Source of the DNA: Metabacillus indicus LMG 22858
GTDB lineage: Bacteria; Bacillota; Bacilli; Bacillales; Bacillaceae
Direction: 5' to 3'
DNA length: 64,000 bases
Assembly (NCBI RefSeq): GCF_000708755.2
Contig: NZ_JGVU02000001.1
Coordinates: forward strand, 372,001 to 436,000
This document shows positions 18,395 to 28,037 of the stretch, piece by piece (positions within the stretch are counted from its first letter, which is position 1; each line of letters begins with the position of its first letter). The translations under genes and the position numbers were made by a program. The notes beneath the pieces are model-generated. The model was not told the origin of the DNA and ran no database searches. It saw nothing but the letters and a program-made list of their open reading frames with translations.

Positions 18395-18440
18395 AAGATT
18401 TCCAGATTCAAGAAAATAAACATGAAAGAGGATTGATTTT

Positions 18441-18899
18441 ATGAATGAACAAAGACCTGCAGGATTCTGGATTCGGTTTGCCGCCGCAACGATCGATGGG
18501 CTGATAACGAACAGCGTGTTAATTTTGCCTAGTATTTTTTTATTGGTATCGGGAGTAAGAGAGGGACTCATTCCTGGAATTTTAGGGTTTCTAACCCTTG
18601 CACTATTAATAGGTACAATCCTGTATTTTGGAATTATGCCAGCAACCTCCTTCCAGGGAACGATTGGTAAAAAGATGCTGGGTCTTAAAGTGGTAAACGA
18701 CAGCGGCGGGAAAATTTCCATGGGCCAATCATGGATCAGATACCTCGGATACATAGTAAGCAGTATTTTTTATGTTGGCTACATCATGGCTGCTTTTACG
18801 GACAGAAAACGAGCCCTGCATGATATGATGGCAGATACATATGTGGTTAAAGCGGAACCGGATTTTCAGGCAGCTTCTGAAAAAAGACTTCAGGCATGA
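18441..18899 (+). CDS. RDD-family membrane protein
   Basis: Integral membrane protein of 152 residues with the RDD fold. The N-terminal RPAGFWIRFAAATIDGLI carries the family Arg and Asp residues in the first helix, a second helix pair follows, and KKMLGLKVVND marks the cytoplasmic connection. The last Asp position is in TDRKRALHDMMADTYVV. Function is unknown for most RDD proteins; some affect ion exchange or stress tolerance. The ATG follows an AGAGGA site. It is monocistronic between two terminators, with a SigB-like promoter in front. Confidence 0.82.
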   Translation: MNEQRPAGFWIRFAAATIDGLITNSVLILPSIFLLVSGVREGLIPGILGFLTLALLIGTILYFGIMPATSFQGTIGKKMLGLKVVNDSGGKISMGQSWIRYLGYIVSSIFYVGYIMAAFTDRKRALHDMMADTYVVKAEPDFQAASEKRLQA

Positions 18900-18903
18900 T
18901 GGT

Positions 18904-18936
18904 CAAAAGCCGGCTGTACTCCAGCCGGTTTTTGTC
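18904..18936 (+). terminator. terminator after RDD gene
   Basis: CCGGCTG / CAGCCGG stem extended by A-T pairs, with a following T run. Confidence 0.88.
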
Positions 18937-18950
18937 AAAGGAAGATCAGC

Positions 18951-19943
<993 letters not shown>

Positions 19944-19949
19944 ACCGAT

Positions 19950-19965
19950 ACTTAAACGTTTAAGT
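19950..19965. promoter_or_regulatory. LacI-family operator before the glycosidase gene
   Basis: ACTTAAACGTTTAAGT is a perfect 16-bp palindrome, differing by one base from the operator at 18982-18997. It lies 21 bases upstream of the start codon of the GH13 gene. Confidence 0.82.
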
Positions 19966-19986
19966 TATTAACAGGGGGAATCTACA

Positions 19987-21747
19987 ATGTTAACTAAAGA
20001 AGCAGTCTATCACCGTCCAAAAAACAATTTTGCTTATGCTTACGATAAAGACACTTTGCATATCCGCTTGCAGGTTAAAAAAAATGAGGCAGAAAGTGTG
20101 CGCCTGATATGGGGAGATCCATTTACATGGGACCAGGACAAAGACGGTGTGTGGAAATGGAAATCAGAAGAGCATGCTGAAATGACGCTGCTTGGAAAGA
20201 CAGAACTGTTTGATATTTGGACAATTGCTTTAAAGCCTCCGCACAAACGGCTGAAATACGGATTTGAAATCATTGCGGGCGGCGAAAAGCTGATTTATAC
20301 AGAGCAAGGTTTTATTGAAAAGAAACCTGAACATAACGGCGGCTATTTTACCTTCCCTTATCTTAATGAAGAAGACATTTTCACTGCTCCTTCATGGGTG
20401 AAAGATACAGTCTGGTATCAAATTTTTCCTGAACGATTTGCAAATGGAGATGAGACGCTGAATCCTGCAGGAGCTTTGCCGTGGGGAAGCACGGAGCCGA
20501 CTGCAAACAACACGTTTGGCGGGGATTTTGAAGGCGTCATTCAGAACATTGATTACCTCGTTAAGCTTGGCGTAACGGGCATCTATTTTACACCGATTTT
20601 TAAAGCTTTCTCGAATCACAAATACGACACGATCGATTATATGGAGATTGATCCGCAGTTTGGAGATAAAGAAACGTTTAAGCGTCTTGTTGACATCTGT
20701 CATGAAAATGGAATTAAAGTCATGCTTGATGCAGTATTCAATCATTCCGGCTATGAATTCCCGCCTTTTCAGGATGTCTTTGTAAATGGAGAGCATTCCA
20801 AATACAAGGACTGGTTCCACATTAACAGCTTTCCTCTGAAAAAAGATGGAAAGGTGCAGTATGAAACGTTCGGTTTCTCTGAAAATATGCCGAAACTGAG
20901 AACTGGCAATCCTGAAGTAAGAGAATACCTTCTTGAAGTTGGCCGGTACTGGGTGAAGGAATTTGGCATCGACGGGTGGAGACTTGATGTTGCAAATGAA
21001 GTGTCCCATGATTTCTGGAGAGAATTCAGAAAAGAGATCAAGGCCATTGATCCAGAGGTCTATATCCTTGGTGAAGTTTGGCATGACGCCATGCCGTGGC
21101 TTCAGGGAGATCAGTTTGATGCGGTCATGAACTATCCTTATACAAGTGTTGCGATTGAATATTTCGCTGAAGGGAAAGTAACGGCTAGCGAGTTTATCAA
21201 CCGTACATCTGAAGCTTTGCTCATGTATCCTGAGCAAATATCAGCAGTTGCCTTTAACCTGCTCGGCAGCCATGATACGCCGCGCATCGCGACCGTCTGC
21301 GGAGAGAGCACGGACAAAGTGAAGCAGCTCTTTACGTTTCTTTTATCTTCACCGGGAGCACCGTGCATCTACTACGGAGATGAAATCGGCCTGACGGGGG
21401 CAATGGATCCGGGCTGCAGAAAATGCATGGTCTGGGACGAGGAGGAGCAGGATACCGAACTGCTCAGCTTTATTAGACAGCTGATTTCGCTCCGGAAAAC
21501 GAATCCTGCATTCGGGAGCAAAGGGCGGATTCAGTTCATGGAAGCGGCAGCAGAGGATGAGGTTGTCATGTACACAAAGACATATGAAGAACAAACCATA
21601 TTGTTTGTTCTAAACGGAACAGACCGAGATGCAGAAGCGGAGCTGCCGGAGAACGCTGCAGGCGGACAATGTGTGCTGACAGGTGAAAAAGTGAATGGAC
21701 CATCCATTAAGCTAAAGCCGCACGGAATTGCTATGATTGCATACTGA
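19987..21747 (+). CDS. GH13 alpha-glycosidase (neopullulanase/cyclomaltodextrinase/maltogenic amylase type)
   Basis: Cytoplasmic enzyme of 586 residues. It has an N-terminal beta-sandwich (CBM34-like, residues 1-120), a TIM barrel, then a C-terminal beta domain. The four GH13 regions are visible: DAVFNH, GWRLDVANE with nucleophile Asp334, GEVWH with acid/base Glu363, and GSHDTPR with Asp430. CBM34 plus length assign it to the GH13_20 group, as in B. subtilis YvdF/BbmA, which degrades cyclodextrins, maltodextrins and pullulan. No signal peptide is seen, so its substrates must be imported, but no maltodextrin transporter is present nearby. The GGGGGA ribosome site is good. Controlled by the LacI-type operator upstream. 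Confidence 0.92.
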   Translation: MLTKEAVYHRPKNNFAYAYDKDTLHIRLQVKKNEAESVRLIWGDPFTWDQDKDGVWKWKSEEHAEMTLLGKTELFDIWTIALKPPHKRLKYGFEIIAGGEKLIYTEQGFIEKKPEHNGGYFTFPYLNEEDIFTAPSWVKDTVWYQIFPERFANGDETLNPAGALPWGSTEPTANNTFGGDFEGVIQNIDYLVKLGVTGIYFTPIFKAFSNHKYDTIDYMEIDPQFGDKETFKRLVDICHENGIKVMLDAVFNHSGYEFPPFQDVFVNGEHSKYKDWFHINSFPLKKDGKVQYETFGFSENMPKLRTGNPEVREYLLEVGRYWVKEFGIDGWRLDVANEVSHDFWREFRKEIKAIDPEVYILGEVWHDAMPWLQGDQFDAVMNYPYTSVAIEYFAEGKVTASEFINRTSEALLMYPEQISAVAFNLLGSHDTPRIATVCGESTDKVKQLFTFLLSSPGAPCIYYGDEIGLTGAMDPGCRKCMVWDEEEQDTELLSFIRQLISLRKTNPAFGSKGRIQFMEAAAEDEVVMYTKTYEEQTILFVLNGTDRDAEAELPENAAGGQCVLTGEKVNGPSIKLKPHGIAMIAY

Positions 21748-21768
21748 ACACAAAATTAATTGTCATTG

Positions 21769-21805
21769 ATAAACCGATGTTCCGTGCGGAATATCGGTTT
21801 TTTCT
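21769..21805 (+). terminator. terminator after glycosidase gene
   Basis: AAACCGATGTTCC pairs with GGAATATCGGTTT (one G-U pair) around a GTGC loop, followed by a T run. Confidence 0.88.
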
Positions 21806-21862
21806 ATATAAAGGATAAAAGAACCTGCTATACTTGAAAAAAAGACAAAAGAGGTGTCTGCG

Positions 21863-22897
21863 GTGAAAGATACAATGCAGCTTATAAAAGAACTCGTCTC
21901 CATACCGAGTCCGTCTGGAAATACGAATGAAGTGATTACATATGTTGAGAACTATTTATCCGACTGCGGCATAGAAACAAGACGCAACCGCAAAGGCGGC
22001 CTGATTGCAACAATTCCAGGCAAAGATCAAAGCCGTCACCGGATGCTTACTGCTCATGTCGATACACTTGGGGCTATTGTAAAAGAGATAAAAGGCAGCG
22101 GAAGACTGACAATCGACCTGATTGGCGGATTTACATACAATTCCATCGAAGGCGAATGCTGCAAAATTGAGACTTCCTCCGGAAAAATGTTCACGGGTAC
22201 GATTTTAATGCATCAGACATCTGTACATGTGTATAAAGATGCCGGCAAAGCTGAACGCAATCAGGCGAATATGGAAATACGCCTTGACGAAAAAGTGAAG
22301 AATGCTGATGATGTCAGGGAGCTTGGGATAGAAGTCGGGGACTTTGTTTCATTTGACCCGCGGGTTGAAATCACAGACGGCGGTTTCATCAAATCAAGGC
22401 ACTTAGACGATAAAGCGAGTGTGGCTTTACTTTTAGAACTGATGAAAAAAGTAAAAGAAGAGCAGACCGAGCTTCCCTTTACAACCCATTTTTTAATTTC
22501 AAACAACGAGGAAATCGGGTATGGCGGCAACTCAAATATCACACCGGAGACGGTAGAATACCTGGCTGTCGATATGGGAGCCATGGGTGACGGCCAGTCA
22601 ACAGATGAGTATACCGTATCCATTTGCGTGAAGGATGCAAGCGGGCCATATCATTACGGACTTAGAAAGCACTTAACGAATCTGGCTCAAAAGAACGGGA
22701 TCGGCTATAAGCTTGATATCTACCCGTACTATGGCTCCGATGCCTCTGCTGCCATCCGTTCAGGCCATGACATCGTCCACGGACTAGTGGGGCCGGGCAT
22801 TGACTCTTCCCATGCATATGAAAGAACTCATAAGGATTCACTTGAAAATACGGCTAAGCTTCTATACCATTACGTCCTATCTGAAATGGTTCTTTAA
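21863..22897 (+). CDS. M42-family metallo-aminopeptidase
   Basis: Co-catalytic zinc or cobalt aminopeptidase of 344 residues, forming large tetrahedral particles in the cytoplasm that degrade oligopeptides. Metal-binding and catalytic stretches are TAHVDTLG, RHLDDKASV and SNNEEIGYGG. The protein most resembles the YhfE/YsdC/YtoP group. GTG at 21863 is preferred over GTG 21854, since GAGG at 21851-21854 is well spaced only for the later one. Monocistronic between two terminators. Confidence 0.88.
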   Translation: MKDTMQLIKELVSIPSPSGNTNEVITYVENYLSDCGIETRRNRKGGLIATIPGKDQSRHRMLTAHVDTLGAIVKEIKGSGRLTIDLIGGFTYNSIEGECCKIETSSGKMFTGTILMHQTSVHVYKDAGKAERNQANMEIRLDEKVKNADDVRELGIEVGDFVSFDPRVEITDGGFIKSRHLDDKASVALLLELMKKVKEEQTELPFTTHFLISNNEEIGYGGNSNITPETVEYLAVDMGAMGDGQSTDEYTVSICVKDASGPYHYGLRKHLTNLAQKNGIGYKLDIYPYYGSDASAAIRSGHDIVHGLVGPGIDSSHAYERTHKDSLENTAKLLYHYVLSEMVL

Positions 22898-22904
22898 TCC
22901 TGCT

Positions 22905-22932
22905 AAGACCCGGAGCTCACCCGGGTCTTTTG
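22905..22932 (+). terminator. terminator after M42 peptidase gene
   Basis: AAGACCCGG / CCGGGTCTT stem with a seven-base loop, then a short T run. Confidence 0.82.
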
Positions 22933-23004
22933 TCAATCCTTTCTACAATATTAAATCTTCCTTAAAAAAGTAGAAAAGTTTTCCATATTATAAATTTCTG
23001 TGAT

Positions 23005-23037
23005 TTAATAGATTTGTATTAGCAATGAATCTATTAA
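23005..23037 (+). promoter_or_regulatory. 10-bp inverted repeat just upstream of the subtilase gene
   Basis: TTAATAGATT and AATCTATTAA form perfect arms around 13 bases, ending one base before the GGAGG ribosome site (23039-23043). It could be an operator or an mRNA stem-loop. The half-site TAGATTTG is also found in the promoters of the two CWB2 genes downstream. Confidence 0.6.
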
Positions 23038-23050
23038 CGGAGGTAGTTAA

Positions 23051-26000
23051 ATGAAAAGAACCATCAGCAGCTTCATGGCATTTGTCATGATTTTTTCCCT
23101 GTTTTTCAGCCAGGCCGCAGGTGCAGCCGGGGCGGATGTTCCTAAAGAAGAAGCCCTTCTCAAAGCAGGAACACCTGTTGAAGGACAGTTTGAAGAAGGC
23201 GAGAATGTAAAATGGTATACTGTGGATCCTTCTGCAGCAGAAGTTAAGGATTTCACTCATCTCAGAGTGAAATTTCAATCAGAGCTTGAGATGAACATCA
23301 CCGTTTATTCAAGTCTTGAAAACGCCGTAGATAACCGTGCGTTTGACAGATATATGGGATATTCCTATGCGAATGAACCGGTACAGCTTGATTTCCCGGT
23401 AGCATGGGCAGGCCCTTTCTATGTGAAAGTAGAGCATTATCCGTATGAAGAAGAGTACATAGAAGGAGAAGAAGCACCGGAAGCACCGGCTGCAGCCTAT
23501 ACTCTTTCTTATGACGGGGTAACACTTCCTCCTTCAGAATACATGAGTTCTGACGAGTGTCCGGCTGAGCTGAGCACGAAGGAAAGAGAAAACGGCAAGG
23601 CGATTTTGAAAGACCTTAGATCAATCCGTGAAGATGTGCTTGCAAAAACGGAAAACGGCAAAGAACTTTCCGCTATGTATTATAAAATCGCGCCATTTTT
23701 GAGCACGAAAATGGTTTTCAGCAAAACAATCCGCGATCAGGTCTACCAAGATCTTGTTCAGCTTAAAGGTCTATTTGCTGAAGTCGCTGAAAAAGGAAGC
23801 AGCAGTGCGTACAAAGTGACAAAAGAGGACCAAGATGCAATTAACCGTCTCTACTCGACAGCACTTGATTCAGTTCCATCATTCCTTCAGGATTCTATTA
23901 AGAAAACCGGCAATGCTGTCGGCATCAGCAATTTAACAAACAAGACGGTATCATCCATTCTTCAAAAGGGTGGTTATAGTGTCCCTTCAGCAGGAAGCAC
24001 TGAACACCGTGTCATCGTTAAACTCAAAGAAGGCAAAAAGCTGAGCAGCATTCAATCGAAAACAAAAGCATTCGGCATTCAGTCTGCAGCACCTTTAAAA
24101 GCAGACAAATCCATCATTCCAGATACGTATGTCATGGAAGTTGAAGGCAGCACAGGAGGCTTTAAAGCATCTTCAAGCAGTCTGAAATCTGCAGTAAGCA
24201 GTCTTTCAAAACTCCCTGAAGTAGAATATGCAGAGCCTGTTCAGCGCTATCAGTCATTTACAGCCGACGCCCAATATCCTTACCAGTGGTCACTTAAAAA
24301 CGAAGGCCGCGACGGAGGAATTCAAGGCGCAGACATCAAGTTTGAACAGCTCCAGGAAGCGCTTAAAGGCAAAGACCTTAAAGATACAGTCATTGCCGTT
24401 GCCGACACAGGAGTTGATCACACGCTTGCTGATTTAAGCGGTCAAGTTCTGACAGACAAAGGCTACAATTTTATTTCTAAAAATACAGATGCCATGGATG
24501 ACAACGGTCACGGTACGCATGTATCCGGCATCATTGCCGCTAAAGCGGGCAACGACTATTCTATGGCCGGGATTAACGCGCATGCAAAAATCCTTCCGGT
24601 AAAAGTCCTTGACGCAGCAGGAAGCGGTGACACAGAAGGAATCGCTTTTGGCATCAGATATGCGGTAGATCAGGGAGCGCAGGTTATTAACCTGAGCCTT
24701 GGCGGAGGATACAGCCGCGTGATTGAGAGTTCGTTAAAGTATGCATATGATCGCGGGGTAACAGTAGTTGCTGCCAGCGGAAATGACGGCATGGAGGAGC
24801 TTTCTTATCCGGCTTCATCAAAATATGTTATTTCTGTCGGCGGAACAAACAGAATCGACCTGGTTTCAGACTACTCCAACTATGGAAAAGGCCTGGATCT
24901 TGTAGCACCTGGTACAGATATTCCAAGTTTAATGCCTGACGGAAACGTTACAAACATGACTGGTACGTCTATGGCGACACCGCATGTTGCAGCAGTTGCA
25001 GGCCTGCTTCTTTCACACAAGCAGGATCTGACACCTGATGAAATTCAAAAAATCCTGACGAAGACAGCACAGGACATCGCATTTGATGAGCAGGATAATC
25101 CATGGGAAAACTATGAAGATTACCCTTATGAGGAAGAAATCCCTTACGAGGAAGAAGAAGTCATTCCTGGATATGACAGAGTTTCCGGCTGGGGCCGCCT
25201 TGATGCTCCTGCAGCAATCAATGGCATCGGAAAGAACTTTACTGAATGGGCGCGTATTTCGGGTGAGAACCGGTATGAAACAGCGGTAAAACTCTCTGAA
25301 GAAGGATTTGAAACGGCAGAGACCGCAGTTATTGCCACAGGCCGCAACTTCCCTGATGCGCTGAGTGCAACGCCTCTAGCCTACAAAAACGATGCCCCGC
25401 TTCTTTTGACAGACACAAATGAAGTTCCGGAAGTTGTCAAAGATGAACTGGTTCGTCTTGAAGCAGAGACAGTCATTCTTGTTGGAGGCAAAAATGCTAT
25501 TTCTGCAAATGTAGAAAAGCAACTGAAAGAACTTGGCGTGAAGAAAATCAAGCGTATTAGCGGCGACGACAGATATGCTACATCAGTCAAGATTGCTGAA
25601 GAACTCGATGGCATGGGTATTGCAGCAGTGGCAACAGGTGAAGGCTTTGCAGATGCGCTGTCTATAGCACCGATTGCTGCATCACTCGAAATGCCGATTC
25701 TCCTTACGAAGAAAAACAGTACACCGGATGTTGTAAGAAGTTATGTGGAGGAAAGCGGCATTGAAGTTTCTTTCATTATCGGAGGGACAAGCGTCATTTC
25801 TAAAAAAGCGGCTGACGCATTCCCCGAGCCTGAAAGAATTGGCGGTGATGACCGTTACGAAACAAACAGCAACATCATTTCGTATTTTGAAGATATGCTG
25901 AACATGTCAACTCCTTACATTGCCACTTCCAAGAATTACCCGGATGCCCTTGCTGGATCTGCGCTGGCAGCCAGAAGCGGAAGTCCAGTGATTCTCACAA

Positions 26001-26128
26001 ATCCTGAAGGAGCTAAGCAGACTACAAAAGATACAATCGCTGATTATGCTGACACAGCTTCCATGTATTACATCATCGGCGGAGAAACAGCTTTACCTGA
26101 AGCTTCTATTCTTTCACTATTCGAATAA
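23051..26128 (+). CDS. cell-wall-bound subtilase with three CWB2 repeats (WprA-like architecture)
   Basis: Secreted serine protease of 1025 residues. A signal peptide (about 1-27, ending near AAGAAGAD) is followed by a beta-rich N-terminal region resembling pre-peptidase domains, a helical stretch (about 185-310), and an inhibitor-like propeptide (HRVIVKLKEGKKL to VEYAEPV). The S8 catalytic domain has Asp452 (VADTGVDH), His487 (NGHGTHVSG) and Ser640 (GTSMATPHVA). An acidic linker rich in YEEE is followed by three CWB2 (PF04122) domains at about 735-1025, which bind anionic wall polymers non-covalently. It probably processes surface proteins or digests peptides while held in the wall. Good GGAGG ribosome site; shares regulatory half-sites with the CWB2 genes downstream. 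Confidence 0.92.
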   Translation: MKRTISSFMAFVMIFSLFFSQAAGAAGADVPKEEALLKAGTPVEGQFEEGENVKWYTVDPSAAEVKDFTHLRVKFQSELEMNITVYSSLENAVDNRAFDRYMGYSYANEPVQLDFPVAWAGPFYVKVEHYPYEEEYIEGEEAPEAPAAAYTLSYDGVTLPPSEYMSSDECPAELSTKERENGKAILKDLRSIREDVLAKTENGKELSAMYYKIAPFLSTKMVFSKTIRDQVYQDLVQLKGLFAEVAEKGSSSAYKVTKEDQDAINRLYSTALDSVPSFLQDSIKKTGNAVGISNLTNKTVSSILQKGGYSVPSAGSTEHRVIVKLKEGKKLSSIQSKTKAFGIQSAAPLKADKSIIPDTYVMEVEGSTGGFKASSSSLKSAVSSLSKLPEVEYAEPVQRYQSFTADAQYPYQWSLKNEGRDGGIQGADIKFEQLQEALKGKDLKDTVIAVADTGVDHTLADLSGQVLTDKGYNFISKNTDAMDDNGHGTHVSGIIAAKAGNDYSMAGINAHAKILPVKVLDAAGSGDTEGIAFGIRYAVDQGAQVINLSLGGGYSRVIESSLKYAYDRGVTVVAASGNDGMEELSYPASSKYVISVGGTNRIDLVSDYSNYGKGLDLVAPGTDIPSLMPDGNVTNMTGTSMATPHVAAVAGLLLSHKQDLTPDEIQKILTKTAQDIAFDEQDNPWENYEDYPYEEEIPYEEEEVIPGYDRVSGWGRLDAPAAINGIGKNFTEWARISGENRYETAVKLSEEGFETAETAVIATGRNFPDALSATPLAYKNDAPLLLTDTNEVPEVVKDELVRLEAETVILVGGKNAISANVEKQLKELGVKKIKRISGDDRYATSVKIAEELDGMGIAAVATGEGFADALSIAPIAASLEMPILLTKKNSTPDVVRSYVEESGIEVSFIIGGTSVISKKAADAFPEPERIGGDDRYETNSNIISYFEDMLNMSTPYIATSKNYPDALAGSALAARSGSPVILTNPEGAKQTTKDTIADYADTASMYYIIGGETALPEASILSLFE

Positions 26129-26143
26129 GAGTTTATGAATCAG

Positions 26144-26172
26144 GCCCTGGCACTTCCCGGGGCTTTGTTTGT
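26144..26172 (+). terminator. terminator after subtilase gene
   Basis: GCCCTGG / CCGGGGC stem (one G-U pair) with TTTGTTTG after it. The tail is imperfect, so termination may be partial. Confidence 0.65.
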
Positions 26173-26215
26173 GTCAAAAAAAGTCGGAAAAATAGTAAAA
26201 TATACATAATATCTA

Positions 26216-26254
26216 TTACATTAGGTATATAAAAAGAGTATAATCTAGTAGATT
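26216..26254 (+). promoter_or_regulatory. promoter with AATCTAGTAGATT palindrome (CWB2 gene 1)
   Basis: TTACAT (26216-26221), 17 bases, TATAAT (26239-26244). The 13-base palindrome AATCTAGTAGATT (26242-26254) overlaps the -10 and start site. The identical arrangement is found before the next paralogue at 27974-28012. Confidence 0.7.
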
Positions 26255-26280
26255 TGATACATAAAACCCAGGAGGATACT

Positions 26281-27675
26281 ATGAAAAAAGAATTATTGCT
26301 GGCCTGCGGGCTCATGCTAGCTTTACCAGGCGTACAGGGATTTGCTGCAGAAAAAACAGATGAATGGTCTGCTTTGAACTATCATAAAGAGAGTAAGAAT
26401 TATTATTATGAGTCAGAGCCAAATGATACACTTTCAAAAGCTACAAATATCCAAATCGATTCAACGATTGAAGGCAGAACGGATAATGAACCTTCCTACG
26501 AAGACTTTGATTACTTCAAGTTTTCTATCTCAGAGAAGAATATGACTTACTCACTATATGCTGAAAACGATGGAAGAGAACTTACAAAGGCCTTGAAAGT
26601 AAGAGTTCTTTCAGAAGACGGCAAAGAAGTTGCAAAAAGTACAATCTATAATGAAGAAAAATGGGATGCCTATCAGTATATTGAGGCAAATCTCTTACCA
26701 GGGACCTATTACATAGAAGTTACTAACTCATATCCAAGAGATATATACCTACCATATGCATTTAGACATTTAACTTCTCCAAAGCAAGAGCCATCAATTG
26801 AAAGAATTGCAGGAGAGTCGAGATATGAGACTGCTGTTGAAATCTCAAGAACAGGCTGGGAGTTTTCTGATGTGGCGGTAATTGCAACAGGGAAGAATTA
26901 CCCTGATGCATTAAGTGCAACTCCTCTTGCATATAGCAATGAAGCTCCTTTATTGTTGACAAATCCTGCAGAACTTCCTGATCTTGTTATAGAAGAGCTC
27001 AAACGTCTAGGTGTTAAAGAAGTGTACCTTGTAGGAGGTACCTCAGCCATTTCAGACAATGTTAAGACTCAGCTTTCAAAAATGAACATCAAAGTAAATA
27101 GAATCAGCGGTGCAAATCGCTATGAAACATCTGTTAATATTGCCAAGGAAATTGGAACAGAAGGGTCAGTAGTACTGGCTACAGGTAAAAATTTTGCAGA
27201 TGCTCTTTCCATTGCTCCTATTGCAGCACAGCTAAACATGCCTATTTTACTGACTGAAAAAGAAAATGTTCCAAAAGAGGTATCAAATTATATAAGAGAT
27301 TGGAAAGCAAATAAGGCGTTTGTCATCGGAGGGAAAGAAGTAATCACAGATTCTGCTTTAAAAAATATACCTGGAAAAGAAAGAATCAGCGGTTCAGACC
27401 GTTATGAAACTAACAGTAACGTAATCAAACGTTTCCAGTCAGATATTGATCCAACAGAAACATTTATTGCTACGGGGAAAAATTTCCCTGACGCCCTTTC
27501 AGGTTCAGCTCTAGCATCACTGAACATGAGCCCTGTAGTATTAACAAATCCTAAGACTGCGAATACTTATACAAAAAATATAATTAATGAGTTAAGTGGG
27601 GCAACATCATATTATTACATCCTCGGCGGAGAGACAACTCTCCCTCAAAACGCAATCGACCAGCTTTTTGAATAA
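26281..27675 (+). CDS. secreted CWB2 cell-wall-binding protein with pre-peptidase-like domain
   Basis: Surface protein of 464 residues. Signal peptide MKKELLLACGLMLALPGVQGFA; a beta-sandwich domain of the bacterial pre-peptidase C-terminal type at about 40-165 (SEPNDTLSKATNIQ, FDYFKFSIS, LLPGTYYIEVTNSY); then three CWB2 domains (ERIAGESRYETAVEIS, NRISGANRYETSVNIA, ERISGSDRYETNSNVI). No catalytic domain is present, so it is a wall-bound adaptor, structural protein or ligand binder. ATG 26281 follows GGAGG; an in-frame ATG at 26254 overlaps the palindrome and lacks a signal peptide. It is a close paralogue of the gene at 28038. Confidence 0.88.
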   Translation: MKKELLLACGLMLALPGVQGFAAEKTDEWSALNYHKESKNYYYESEPNDTLSKATNIQIDSTIEGRTDNEPSYEDFDYFKFSISEKNMTYSLYAENDGRELTKALKVRVLSEDGKEVAKSTIYNEEKWDAYQYIEANLLPGTYYIEVTNSYPRDIYLPYAFRHLTSPKQEPSIERIAGESRYETAVEISRTGWEFSDVAVIATGKNYPDALSATPLAYSNEAPLLLTNPAELPDLVIEELKRLGVKEVYLVGGTSAISDNVKTQLSKMNIKVNRISGANRYETSVNIAKEIGTEGSVVLATGKNFADALSIAPIAAQLNMPILLTEKENVPKEVSNYIRDWKANKAFVIGGKEVITDSALKNIPGKERISGSDRYETNSNVIKRFQSDIDPTETFIATGKNFPDALSGSALASLNMSPVVLTNPKTANTYTKNIINELSGATSYYYILGGETTLPQNAIDQLFE

Positions 27676-27730
27676 AGCCATTACTCTCCGGACTTTTTAA
27701 TGTGAGATTATTTAAAGCATTTTTCTTAAA

Positions 27731-27883
27731 AGCGGAAGTCTTATCACCCTTACAAGCCCTGAAGGAGCTAAGCAGACTGCAAAAGATAAAATTGCCGATT
27801 ATGCTGACACAGCTTCCATGTATTATATCATCGGAGGAGAAACAGCTTTACCGGAAGATTCTATGCTTGCATTATTTGAATAA
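27731..27883 (+). pseudogene. fossil C-terminal tail of the CWB2 subtilase gene
   Basis: Read in the correct frame, 27731-27883 encodes 50 residues ending in a TAA. They match the last 51 codons of the subtilase (from 25976) almost residue for residue, for example PEGAKQT, DYADTASMYYIIGGETALPE and LFE. No start or upstream coding part exists. The following hairpin, AAAAAAAGTCG stretch and promoter also parallel those after the subtilase, so this is the left edge of a tandem duplication about 1755 bp long. Confidence 0.88.
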
Positions 27884-27893
27884 GAGGATCATG

Positions 27894-27921
27894 AAAAACC
27901 CTGGCTTCTGCCAGGGTTTTT
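27894..27921 (+). terminator. terminator after the fossil CWB2 tail
   Basis: AAAAACCCTGG / CCAGGGTTTTT, an 11-bp perfect stem with T run. It is the duplicated counterpart of the hairpin after the subtilase gene. Confidence 0.82.
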
Positions 27922-27973
27922 CATATGTCAAAAAAAGTCGAAAAAAATAATTCCAAATAATAGATAATCACTA

Positions 27974-28012
27974 TTACATTCTTTGGTGATAGGTTGTATA
28001 ATCTAGTAGATT
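27974..28012 (+). promoter_or_regulatory. promoter with AATCTAGTAGATT palindrome (CWB2 gene 2)
   Basis: TTACAT (27974-27979), 17 bases, TATAAT (27997-28002), with AATCTAGTAGATT at 28000-28012. The core promoter and palindrome are the same as in the other CWB2 gene, although the spacer has diverged, suggesting selection on these elements. Confidence 0.7.
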
Positions 28013-28037
28013 TGATACATAAAAACAGGGGGATACT

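Noticed and set aside
27702-27950. Small protein-coding frame between the CWB2 genes
   Set aside because: It is a different frame over the fossil subtilase tail and terminator; the meaningful frame is the remnant at 27731-27883.
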